NCBI GenBank assembly: GCA_033807775.1
Contig: CM066326.1
Span: 95,272,873-95,336,872 of the forward strand
Reading direction: 5' to 3'
Source of the DNA: Saussurea involucrata
Lineage: Eukaryota > Streptophyta > Magnoliopsida > Asterales > Asteraceae
DNA length: 64,000 nucleotides
Made by a program: the position numbers and the translations under genes. The notes below the pieces were generated by a model that was given only the letters and a program-made list of their open reading frames with translations, was not told the origin of the DNA and searched no databases. Every line of letters begins with the position of its first letter. Positions within the stretch are counted from its first letter, which is position 1. Of the stretch, positions 19,495 through 30,027 are shown piece after piece.

Positions 19495-21258
19495 ATGCAA
19501 CTCAGGGCACACACAACCATCATCGGACCATCATCGGCGATATTCGTGTCACACCTGCATCAAAACCCCAACTTGAATCTCTCATTGGGTGAGTCCTCCA
19601 CTTTCACTTCATATCAACCCTTTGATCGAACGTATGTCGCGACCACCAAGTTTCTGCGTCGGTTTGGACATCAATCGCCATCTCCACAACCTTCGGTTTG
19701 CCATCCAGGTTTTGTTCGACCCTATAACTATACGAGTCCATCGTACGTTAGACCACCGACTACGCCCTCATGTGCGGTGGTCCTAAACTCGTTAGATCAG
19801 CCTGTTCTCGCACGAACATCGGCCTTCAGGCCATACCAGACCCCTTCGAGGCAAAACCCGCTTTACCCATCGTTGGCCTCGACGTCAGTCCATGTGGATC
19901 ATCGCCAAAACCCCCCACCTTACAACGATTCGAGGTATGACCCGAATAACCCTTGGTACGCACCAAACCCAACTCCACCTTCCCGAATGACAACCCCTTC
20001 AAACCCACCACCTGTGAAGAGACTACGCATAGAAGAACCACTGGTGGAAGATGTTCAAGAAAGCAACCAACCCACTGCCACTCCAACTCAAAATCACACT
20101 GATCAGAATCAAAAAGGAATAGAAAAAGTAGGTAACTTCTCGCAAACTCATATCTCTCGTTTAGAATTTTTTAGTTGTCATGAAGCACTTGCTAGACATA
20201 AATCTTTTAAACGAAAAATTGGTCAAGCAACCAAAGGTTTTCATCATTTGGTTTTGTTAGCATATCCGCAGTTTGTGCATCAAATAGAAAAGTTAGGATG
20301 GAAACCATTGTGTGAAGTCCCAAAACCGTATAATGTTGATTGGGTACGGGACTTCTACACAGAATTGTCGGTAACTAACGGCATTGAAATCAAAGTACGA
20401 CAAACCACGGTTTGTTTCTCGGCTGAAATAATAAATGATGTGTTGGGATTGGAATTTGATTCAAATGAATCTGAGTTAAAAAGACTAACAGACAATGCTA
20501 CTGAAGCTGACTTCCAGGCTATTCTAAAAAGAATAGCACATGACGGGTCAGAATGGTCATTTAAAGGACTAACTCGACTTTTAAGTACGCATTGTCTACT
20601 ACCAGAAGCAAACGGGTGGTTCTTCTTTTTGAGACACACATTGTATCCCACATCACACGACACAAGTCTCTGCATGGTACGTGTGTTTATTTTATATTGT
20701 ATAATGGAAGGGCACAAATTTAATGTGGGCCGACTAATCTCCAACAACATTTTTGGTGGAGCTGAAAGAGCCAATGCACGAATGCCACACCCATCCATTA
20801 TACATTCTTTAATGGAAAGAGCAAACGCACCCATTTTACCCACTGACCGTTTTTCCACGGATAAAATGGTCATGGATAAAATGAATGTCGAGAGACTTTT
20901 AAGAAACAACACGTATTTCCATCCCAAGTGAGACAACGATGTGTTAGTTTCTTTGGAAACCAACTTTCGTTCTCTCCGAAAAGACCTCAATTCAAAGCTA
21001 AGAAAACAAAGGATGTTTATTAATAAACAGATAACTGGACTGAGTAAGGACTTGAGTGCCAAGATGGAAATCATCATCACCTATCTGAGGAGAACCCATG
21101 ATGACAATGTGCGCCGGTTGAGGTATGAGAAATCTCGAGATGATTTGATTAGAGCGATTTGGACCAAAGATCACCCGGAGTTGTTGAGACAGTTACCACC
21201 GTTCCCACTTGATCTTCTATGGATGACACCGGAGCAGCATCCTACTCCCCATGAGTAG
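19495..21258 (+). pseudogene. Athila-type retrotransposon protein ('putative plant transposon protein' family), one in-frame stop
   Basis: A plus-strand frame of 478 codons ends at TGA (20,929-20,931) and continues in the same phase to 21,258, about 587 codons in all. The first 190 residues are Pro/Ser/Tyr-rich and low in complexity. The middle (about residues 220-440, with INDVLGLEF, LLSTHCLLPEANGWFFFLRHT and ISNNIFGG) resembles the domain named putative plant transposon protein (Transposase_32). That domain is found in Athila/Tat gypsy elements between pol and the 3' LTR. The part after the stop is charged and coiled-coil-like. Position agrees: it is followed by a gypsy-type 3' region and LTR at 22,193. 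Pol and the 5' LTR are absent, and the Copia element sits in its leader. Confidence 0.8.
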
Positions 21259-22192
21259 GACATGTTTAATTTTCCAACCCCTTTACTTGCTTTCGAATAA
21301 CTGTTTTAGTTTCATGCATGATGTAGAATAGATGAGTGTGGGATTGTTTTTGTGACATCTGAAAGTTGTTATTTCATCCATGTAAACATGCACACACGTC
21401 ACAATTCGTTGATACAAGTTCAATTCATGTTACGATAGCTTGAGTAAGATTGTTGTTCTTAAGGCTTTGCATTTTCGTCACTAGAACTAGCCTTTTGATG
21501 TCTTGTTTTCGATCGTTAGAGTCATGCAACACCAAACACACCATCACCTTTTTCCATGCAAGCACAAGTTAATGTGCTCACAATGTTCAATGAGAACATT
21601 GAACCCTCCGAATTTACGGTTGGGAGGATGATATGGTAAAACATTTCTTATTCATACCCATATCATCCTATACACACCTCTTTGCAAAAAGTGCGTCAAA
21701 TTTCAAAAAATTTGCACAAAAGGAAAATAGACATACACAAGAGAGCAAAGCTCAATTCTAAATTTTCCGTGCATTACAAGAGTGTCAAAGACACCAAAGA
21801 GACCAATGTGTCCAAAATTCAATTCCTCAAAGAGAAGATGGCAGAAAAATTGTGCCATAAACAGAAACCCATTACATTGTTGGAAAAAGGCCATGTATGC
21901 AAAAGATTGAAAAATCCGCATGCATGAACATTTCTTGGTTGTACATATGTGATTCTAGTTGAACAGGAATTACGTGGCTAGCTTATGGTTGATTGTTTGG
22001 ATGTTTTAGTGGAAAGAATTTCATTTTATGAATGGTTTTTCGTTGGCATGAGTGAATATAGTTGAGACATATTGTGCATGTGGAATTGACAAATTTAGTT
22101 GGAATCACGATTTTTGGAATAAGCAAAGTTTTAGCTCAAAATTTTAGTAATAAAGTTGCTTGAGGACAAGCAACAGTTCGAATTTGCGGTTG
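21259..22192 (+). other. 3' untranslated region of the Athila-type element, with stem-loop and polypurine-tract position
   Basis: Noncoding. It contains CAATGAGAACATTG (about 21,590), a motif typical of Athila/Tat 3' regions, followed by aatttacggttggg. At about 22,156-22,175 there is a stem-loop GTTGCTTG-AGGA-CAAGCAAC. The 12 bp before the LTR (aatttgcggttg) occupy the polypurine-tract position but contain pyrimidines. The short frame at 21,682-21,927 shows no protein features. Confidence 0.6.
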
Positions 22193-24046
22193 TGATAGGG
22201 TTATTTATAACCCTATTTATAGCATTTTATTATAATTTTGAGCTAATTCTTATTCTCCATTGAGTCTTTTTAGTTAAGTTTAGTGTCTAATTTAGCAAAT
22301 AAATGTTTTGTACCTTAAAACGTCAAAATAGCATGTTTTTATATAATTATAGCCAATTGCTAATTTAAAATGTCTTAATTGTAGGATGAATGCAAATGCC
22401 GTTTTGAAGTCGATATATATATGGAAATACGTATGGATTGCACGTAGAGGGATGAAAACGGACGACTTCATATTTTGGACACGACAACGTTTTTGCATCA
22501 CTTGGGCCGAAAATTTGCAAGCTACAACTTCCATCATTTGGGCCAATTTGTGAACTTGCATTTTTGGACTTATGGCTAAAGTGTTGATGGACTCATTTTT
22601 GGTACCTGAACTTTGGGCTGAATTTGGTTTGTTGCATGGGCCCCCATGTTCTACTCTGGCCCCCAAGACCTCCACTTTGCTATATATATGTATGTAGTGT
22701 AGTGTAGTTTTCATCCATCAGTTTCCTCTATCTCATTTTAGATATTATAGTATAGTAGTAAGCATCCAATTATTGGTGGTTAGCTGTAGAGAGAGAGAGA
22801 TGAGAGCCCTTTCTTTGTTTTCATTTTGTGGCTTCGGCCATGTGTAAGCAGTGAACCAAATCCATATTCCAATTGGGTTAGTTCACAATTCACACCCCGG
22901 TGGTTCCGTTTAACGCTCGGGTTTAATTTCTCGTTTAATATAAGTGTGTTTTTATTAATCTCGTGTTTCCATTAATCGCAAAGTTCTCGCTAAAATTCCA
23001 TCGTTTTTTTTCTTACGGCTTTAAGATCAAAATCTCGTCTTCACGGTTTTAGAATTACTCTCGCAATCATCGTCGTAGTTAATGTTTTTCGCAATTCCGT
23101 TTTCTAAGTCTCGATAGTTTAATCTTCGGTTTTGTTAAAACACCAACTCTTTACCCACTTCTATATTCTAAATTACTACCATAAATCAGAAGTCTGAATT
23201 AATCTCTTCGAATCCCCAACTAGCTTGGTTCACGATTTGTAGTAACGAAGAAATTATAGCAGTTGCAAGTGTTAATGTGTTTTTATTGTCAAAAAACATT
23301 TTCAACATCTCGTTAGTTTAATTTTGGATCTTTGATCAACGTTAGAATTCCAAAGTTAGTTTTGTGTTTCGTCACATTTAAAACAAGATTTTCCATCTTC
23401 TTAGTTTATAATTAATTTGCTTAATAATATAGTTTCCATTCTTTCAAGTTTTGTGTGATGGGTTGTCCATCTCCATTATTTGTTTTCATAACCGTCGTTG
23501 TAGTTTCTAGTGCACGTAAAGCTATGATAGGCTAATTGCCTTAGCTTGGGGTATAAAGTGAAGTTGGGACCGGACTCGATAAAAAGGCGAAAAGGTGTAT
23601 CGTACGGTATAATTGTCCGAATTATCTAAATCAAAGTTATATTTTTAGAATGATTATAATTGGTCAATTGACAACTGGTTAATTATATGAAGGACTGTTA
23701 AGTCACATAAAATATCGACTCTGAGATAATAAGGAATACTGTCTCATCTCTAATCTAATTATCTGGCTAAAAGTTCCAATGAATCTTTATACCATGTGCT
23801 TCTTTAGAATTAAATTTCCATTGGTTGATAACCAGACTCCAAACAAAAAGATTACATTCGCATTCACCATCTGAGACTTGTTTTTATTTATTGGACTTAT
23901 AAAAGAAGAACTTTTCCCAGCTTCCCTGTGGGGTCGATACTCGGTACTTTGTACCATTTATTACTTGTTAAAAGCGATAATAAACTAAGATGTATACTTG
24001 CATCATGGTTTATTTGTGATATTTTCAGGTACACACCTAGCAATCA
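22193..24046 (+). repeat. 3' LTR of the Athila-type element (about 1.85 kb)
   Basis: It starts TGATAGGGTT directly after the polypurine-tract position and ends near CTAGCAATCA. The end is preceded by the phrase ccctgtggggtcgatactcgg, seen near the ends of such LTRs. There is no partner LTR in the window, so the right boundary is approximate. A minus-strand TATA-like patch (tatatatata) near 22,682 is not positioned to serve the LTR. Confidence 0.65.
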
Positions 24047-24767
24047 ACAGAGACCTAATTGAAAATGGAATCTAGTAAGAATAATAAGTTTTCAAATATT
24101 GTCCATTGGATTTTCAAAAGAAAAACATATACAAAATATTAACGTCATGTTCTCGAACCTTTATATTACGAAGGAAACGAAAGGAAATGGAGGGAAGGGG
24201 AAGGAAGGTAAAAGAATCATGTTCGTAATTTTTTTATGAAAAAAAAAAAAGAAAACGGAAGAAAAATAGAGATAAGTTACTTCCAAATACAGAAGAAAAC
24301 GGAAGGAAATGAAAGAAATGTGTGTTTTCTTAAAAAAATCATGCAAATTAGAGAAGTACCCTAAGAAATAATATTTTATTTTCTCTCTAGATTCAAGAAG
24401 ACAAATTGGAACTTTTTAATGTGATTTAGTTTATTTTAGATAAATTATAAATATGTGTTTTTATAGAAAAAAAAATACAAAAAAAACAACAATTTTGATA
24501 ACATAAGGAGTCAAGAAAAATAAGTAACTAAAGTAATATGACAAGAAACCAATAAACAAAAAGTATAGTAGTTGATTGGTTAAAGTGGCTAACCTCCACA
24601 TTTGAGGTTGTGTGTTCAATTCCTGACATCGACAGATATTAATTTTTTAGTAACAGGTATATACATCATGGGCCTGATGTGATGCCCCTTTGAGCTATGA
24701 TGCCTTGGGCAGCCGTCCGGGCCTGGTTGTAGGTTATTTTTAAAGAGGGTACAAGACTAACTTTTGC
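24047..24767. other. Intervening DNA with a possible tRNA-derived SINE
   Basis: Mostly A-rich and without genes. Around 24,570-24,640 the phrases gattggttaaagtggctaacc and gtgttcaattcctgac resemble the A and B boxes of tRNA-derived RNA polymerase III promoters. The segment ends in a T-run near 24,740 (gttatttttaaa). That would suit a plant SINE of about 170 bp. The B box is imperfect (GTTCAATTCC) and no target duplication is seen. Confidence 0.3.
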
Positions 24768-25911
24768 ATAAAATGTCATACATTTTATGTGGACATGAGA
24801 GACATGGCATGAAAGCACCACCATCCCTACACCTTACTTGAGTGTACAAGTATCCATGCACCATCACTCATCTTTTGAAGACCATACCTACCTATCTTTA
24901 TTTATGTATAACATAAATAATATTTGATTTTATTTATTTAAATTAAATGAATACAAATCAGATATAATAATTAAACGTTTTAATTATTAAAACTTCTTAT
25001 TCGAATATGTTCAAAGTGTGTGACCCAATGGGTTGTCGACATGTTGATAATAAATATAAATCGCGTATTTATAGTTATAAACGATGAGCGGTATCTAGCA
25101 ATACATCATCGTCACGGCGTCACCCAAATGACGAGAATTGGTGATACAACAAATTATCGGTTTGTAGTCAATTTTAGTTTACATATTTAATTCGTTTGTC
25201 CTTGATGTCTAGATTGAACACGAGACATTGAATGTGTCATTCTCGTTATGTCCAATCTCGAGTTTTTTGATTCCCTAATATACTAATAAAACAGATCATG
25301 ATATCTCGTATCAATTATCAGAGCATGCATGCATTTCCTTAGTATATATTTATCAAGGGGACCAGAGACATCACTTCCGTCATAAAAGAGGGACAAATCC
25401 TATCTCGATACATGCTAGTTTTATCATGTGATTTATAACATACCCAACAATCATTCTGTCACCCAATTACGAATTGATTAAAATAAACGTCAAAATATAT
25501 TACTCGCACATAACAAACTCCATATTTCTCAAGACAGAGAATTACATGTATATTGAACACATGAGAAACACTTATGACACTCACATGACATCCAATGCAG
25601 TGTTCTCATAACGAGTCACGCCCGATACACAAAATCTACATTTTGTACTCACATGCAAATTTGATATCTCTATATGAATCCCTACGTATGATAGTCATTA
25701 TCATATTATTTCAACTTTAAACCCAAAATAATATTTAATTAGGGACATTTTGAATACATTATTCTAAGGTTATTTATTATGAATAACTAAAACACAAAAT
25801 ATAATACATACATAATAAAATGGGCAATGCATTTTATTTATTTATTAATTTCATGAGACAAAACTCAAGATTACAATCATCGTATGATTGGTTTTTGGGC
25901 ATTCACTAACA
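24768..25911 (-). repeat. 3' LTR of a Copia element (left boundary approximate)
   Basis: On the minus strand the LTR begins TGTTAGTGAATGCCC at 25,911, directly after the purine tract AAGTGGGAGAT (25,912-25,925). This is the usual polypurine tract and LTR junction of Angela/Tork-like plant Copia elements. The left end is not defined. There is no partner LTR nearby. Confidence 0.65.
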
Positions 25912-25925
25912 ATCTCCCACTTGCA

Positions 25926-26462
25926 CTAAAGCCAATCATCCATGCATCGTATACCAATGGATCTACAGTGGCCATCATGCTTTTGTTGTGTTAACGGTTT
26001 GGTTAGTGGATCAGCAACATTGCTGTCAGTTGACACTCTACTTATTCTAACATCGCCTCTATCAATTATTTCTCTAATGAGGTGATATCTTCTAATAATA
26101 TGTTTGGATCTTTGGTGAGATATGGGTTCCTTGGCATGTGTTATAGCTCCATAGTTGTCGCATAACAACTCTATAGGACTAGCACTGCTAGGAATAACTC
26201 CAGGTTGATAAATAATTTTTTTGATCCAAACAGTTTCCTTGGATGCATTTGATGCTGCGATGTACTCAGCTTTTGTTATAGAATCAACTACTGTTGCTTG
26301 CTTGGAACTCTTCCAGCTCATAGCACCACCATTAAGGCAAAACACAAAACCCGGTTGCGATCGAAAATCATCTTTATCTGTTTGGAAACTTGCATTAATG
26401 TAACCCTTTCCTTTGTTCGTCTTAAGTATTTTAGGATATTCTTGACGGCAATCCAGTGACCA
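25926..26462 (-). pseudogene. Copia RNase H remnant
   Basis: The minus-strand frame encodes the RNase H C-terminal part (SWKSSKQATVVDSITKAEYIA, then RSKHIIRRYHLIREI and DPLTKPL). In another phase there is the preceding segment DGHWIAVKNILKYLRRTK (26,350-26,460). It ends abruptly at 26,462, where the gypsy LTR begins. Upstream pol is missing here. A relic of the same type starts at 36,656 on the far side of the gypsy DNA but overlaps this one by about 60 bp of homologous sequence, so it is not simply the other half. Confidence 0.85.
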
Positions 26463-27803
26463 TCACACGGGGTTTTTGACACCCCGCGAATCTCACCGCA
26501 AGTGTACGGGTCGAAGTCAAGTAATAGTGTACGGAAGTACGAGTATCGAATCACGGGGAACTAGGAACTAAGTATCACAATTACTATAAACTCTATTAAC
26601 TGGACTGTCGAAATTAGAGATTGGTTTGTAGACTAATTAAATTGCAATAAATGAGATCAAATCAACACAAGACAAAACAGAACAGCTTTGAAAACTTTGA
26701 TAGAGAGAAAAGCTGAGGGTTGGAACTCCTATGGTTCTCACATACAAACGTCTTGACTCAATTCAATTACCAGTTATTCCTATCAATGAATGCCCAATCC
26801 TTATCTAATCGTTGTTCTCTCTCAAGTAACACCGGTTTTATTTATAAAGCACGATTTCTTTTTCAAGCAACCGTAACTTCTATTTCGAAAACAATAGTTT
26901 TATCTTCCGATCTTAACATACAGGTTTCAAAATGCATTAAGATTAAGATTCAAACGGGACTAAGATTTACTCAGTATCTCTCGATCCTTTCTTACCTTAG
27001 CTATGCAATTCCTAATTCTGTTTCTCAATTATTTCTCTCGAACATTAATTGAAAACAATAAAACAGTTGCAAGGTAGCTAATCTCACAAAAGCATTAAAC
27101 ACCAAATTGCATTCATTCATTCAATAAGAAAGCTGATAAAAGTTTCAAATCATCTGTTTATAAGTTCAAACCACATTCATTCCAACCCCCAACATGAACC
27201 GGTTAGTTCATATCGGTGGTGGATTCAAACACAATAGAAAAAGATGAAAATAAGGATGTGAACATGATAATCGTGATAACGGTGAATGTAATGGTTACTC
27301 CCTTCTATCGTGGTCGTCTCTACGTCGCGTGATGAACGTGTATCTGATCCTCTCTCTATCTCCGCTCCAACGGGTGTCACTTGGCTTCGAAAATCGCCCC
27401 CGGGACTGCTCTGGCCGTAACGTGAAAACTGGATGCCGAACGAATGACCTAAACCCGAAAGTTATAGCTGAAAAACGTGAAACAGAGGCTTATGCGGCCT
27501 TCCACGCGACTTGCAAGTCGCGTGGAAAGTCGCGCGCTTTCCAGAGGCGCTTCTGGGTCGGATCTAGTTCGCGGGTCGGGTCCTGGTTCGATCGCGGGTC
27601 TTGGGCTTGGCTTTTGGGCTTCCGTTAGGCTTCGTTTTGACTCGTTTTGGGCTCTTTTTAGCTTCTATTTCCGAGGAATGCCGCCTTTTATATAACCTGC
27701 GTAAATCACTCAATAAACCGTAAAATACCCGCCTTTTTACTTGAGTACAAGCCAATCTCGTTGGTTTGAGAACTGAAAATAACGCCAAAAAGTGGCGTTA
27801 TCA
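26463..27803 (-). repeat. 3' LTR of the gypsy element
   Basis: 1,341 bp. On the minus strand it runs from TGATAACGCC (27,803) to the CCCCGTGT end at 26,463, where the expected terminal TGTCA reads TGTGA. It contains a perfect 28-bp palindrome at 27,500-27,527 (half-site TTCCACGCGACTTG). Confidence 0.92.
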
Positions 27804-30027
27804 ACAACCCCAAACCGAGCGTTGCTTGTCCCCAAGCAAATTAGCGATAAAAACAGAATAAACGCATATATCTGTGAAAGAATAATAACTGCACAATTCC
27901 AATCGGTACCAAGTGATGCATCGGTGATTTCCCATACCCGTGAATATCTTTCTCACTCTCGCCTCATTCTTTATTTTGTCCGATCTGTGACCTTCTATTG
28001 GGAGTTGAACTCGTGACTGTTCCGATTACGTTCGGGTTAAACTAAGTCCAGACATGCTAGGGAAGACATTTCGCCTCAACCCTACCTCACGGGATACTCT
28101 CTTTGCACTCGAACCTAGGTTATCGCTCGTGTTGTCATGTTTTAAGGAGGTTATGTGCAAGAATACTCAAATTTCATGACAACTCTAAAGAAAGACGCAC
28201 AAATGTCCAAAAATTAGATCTCAGAAAGGAATCAAGTAGCAAGACAGGGAATATCTGTAAAGGTAGTCGTAAACTATAATCACATTTTCCAAAAGATCAT
28301 CCAGGTCTTTACACGGGTTGTAATGGGGCTAGGGTTAAGGCTATGAAATGAAGGGTAAAAACGGATCAAAGCTCCTCGGTGTGTCAATCATAGGCAATTC
28401 CTGAACTCTCTTTGCTTCACATTCGCTTACTTGGCCCCTTTTCGTCACTATTGGAGTCGCTTTGACTCTCTTATTTTGCAGCTCTACTAGAGACTATCTA
28501 ACTAACGGTATTTATTTATTTTTTTATTTTTTTTTTGGGACTTCATTGGTCCTCTTTTCTACTTCGCGGGTTACATTGACCCGTTTTATTCTCATGACTG
28601 GCCGAAATTCTTTCTTTTCTGCTCTATCTCTATTCGTTCATTACTACTTCCGATTGACACACTTTCGGATAAGGGTTGGCTAAGGCTTTTGGCTAAAGGG
28701 TAAATGATGGGTTTAGAAAGAAATAGGGTGAGTGTTTGGCTGCAAAATGGCTATGGATACACACTAAGGGTAAAAGGGGACGATAGCTAAAAATTGGTTA
28801 AAACAAACACACAATGCCTGGAATCATTTCTTAAGGTCCACACGATATAGTCTATTGTACCCTTACCTAATATCCCGATGTTCGTCTTTGCTACTCAATG
28901 CAGTAATGTAGCGAGATCATTCTACATTCACGACAAGGAATTCGAAAAGTGTATAAGAATTATGTGTATAAATCCCTCGAAATGAAAGGCGTCTTTTAGG
29001 CTCAAAACTCACAATCGGGTGGTCTCCACTAATGTCCCTAGTCATGTCTTTTCCCGGTCCTTCCCTAACGGTCACGTCACTATCATATAGTTCTTCCCAC
29101 AATGGTTGGTCTCAATCATTCAAAAATAAAAAATTTAGCTATTGTGATCTAGACACTCAGAAATGTAGGAAATCTACGTGCATAAGCTTGGGCCCGATTG
29201 GGCAACCCCAAACCTTACCCACACATTGTCCCCAATGTGCAAGCAAAGTCGTAGGTGATGCGACTCGACCATTGTGCAGTTATTTACAGGTATAAAAAGG
29301 ACGGGTAAAACATTAACATAGCATAGCAAAGAGAAAAACCCAAAATTTCTAGACTGGTCACCCCAAACCTAGGCCGTGGCCTAGGTTTGCCAAATAAACG
29401 CCAACCCCAAACCTCGGTAAAACCGAGGTTTGCACAGGGTATAATGCGAGTGTGTAGATGGTTCAAAAATGAGACACCCCAAACCTAAGTGAAACTTAGG
29501 TTTGTTGCATCTCGTGCAATTGAAATAGAATAACACATCAAACACCACTCTTTTAGCAGAGAAGGATTTAGAACATACCTGTTTTGCCCGGCAGGAGGAT
29601 TCTTGACAGTTGATCATCAATCGGATACGAAAGGGAGAACATGCAACACAAGGGAAAGAAAAACAAAGCAAGCAAAGGAAACACACAAAGCAATAAAGAA
29701 AACAAAAACTGCCCGAAAAACGAAAAACGGGGCAATTGGGACTCACGCGGTTTAGCCGGCGACTTGCAAGTCGCGTGGAAAACCGCGTAACCCTCTGTTT
29801 CAGAAAACCAACAGAGGGCTCCGCGACTTTCTGCGCGGTATGCAAACCGCGTGTAAAGCCGCGTATGTCCCTGTTTCAAAATATTTTTGGCTTTTTTCGA
29901 TTTTTCGATTTTTATGGTTTTTCTGAAGTAGAACACACTTAAACTAAAAAAAACTAAACTGAAACAACCTTGGTGGGTTGCCTCCCACCCAGCGCCTTAT
30001 TTAAAGTCGTGGCACGACTATGTGGGT
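27804..30027 (-). other. 2.2-kb untranslated 3' region of the gypsy element
   Basis: No coding capacity is recognised. On the minus strand, after the gag-protease stop at 30,028, it holds the phrase GGTGGGAGGCAACCCACC (about 29,973-29,990). This stem-loop is common after the coding region of Athila-type elements. Next are palindromic echoes of the LTR word (29,755-29,860), three hairpins at 29,364-29,504, a long stretch without clear features, a TTGCTTG-CAAGCAA hairpin near 27,825 and the polypurine tract at 27,804-27,818. Confidence 0.7.
29364..29504. repeat. Three stem-loops with a shared outer stem and different complementary inner stems
   Basis: Hairpins lie at 29,364-29,389 (12-bp arms, 2-nt loop), 29,408-29,432 (11-bp arms, 3-nt loop) and 29,480-29,504 (11-bp arms, 3-nt loop). 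All share the outer stem CAAACCT/AGGTTTG. The inner stems differ (AGGCC/GGCCT, CGGT/ACCG, AAGT/ACTT) yet remain perfectly paired. On the element's sense strand each right arm runs into GGTTTGGGGT, the core of the element's polypurine tract. Confidence 0.9.

Noticed and set aside
29381..29936. Minus-strand Cys/Phe-rich frames of up to 154 codons
   Set aside because: No domain is present, overlapping phases are equally open, and the region is the structured untranslated DNA of the gypsy element.
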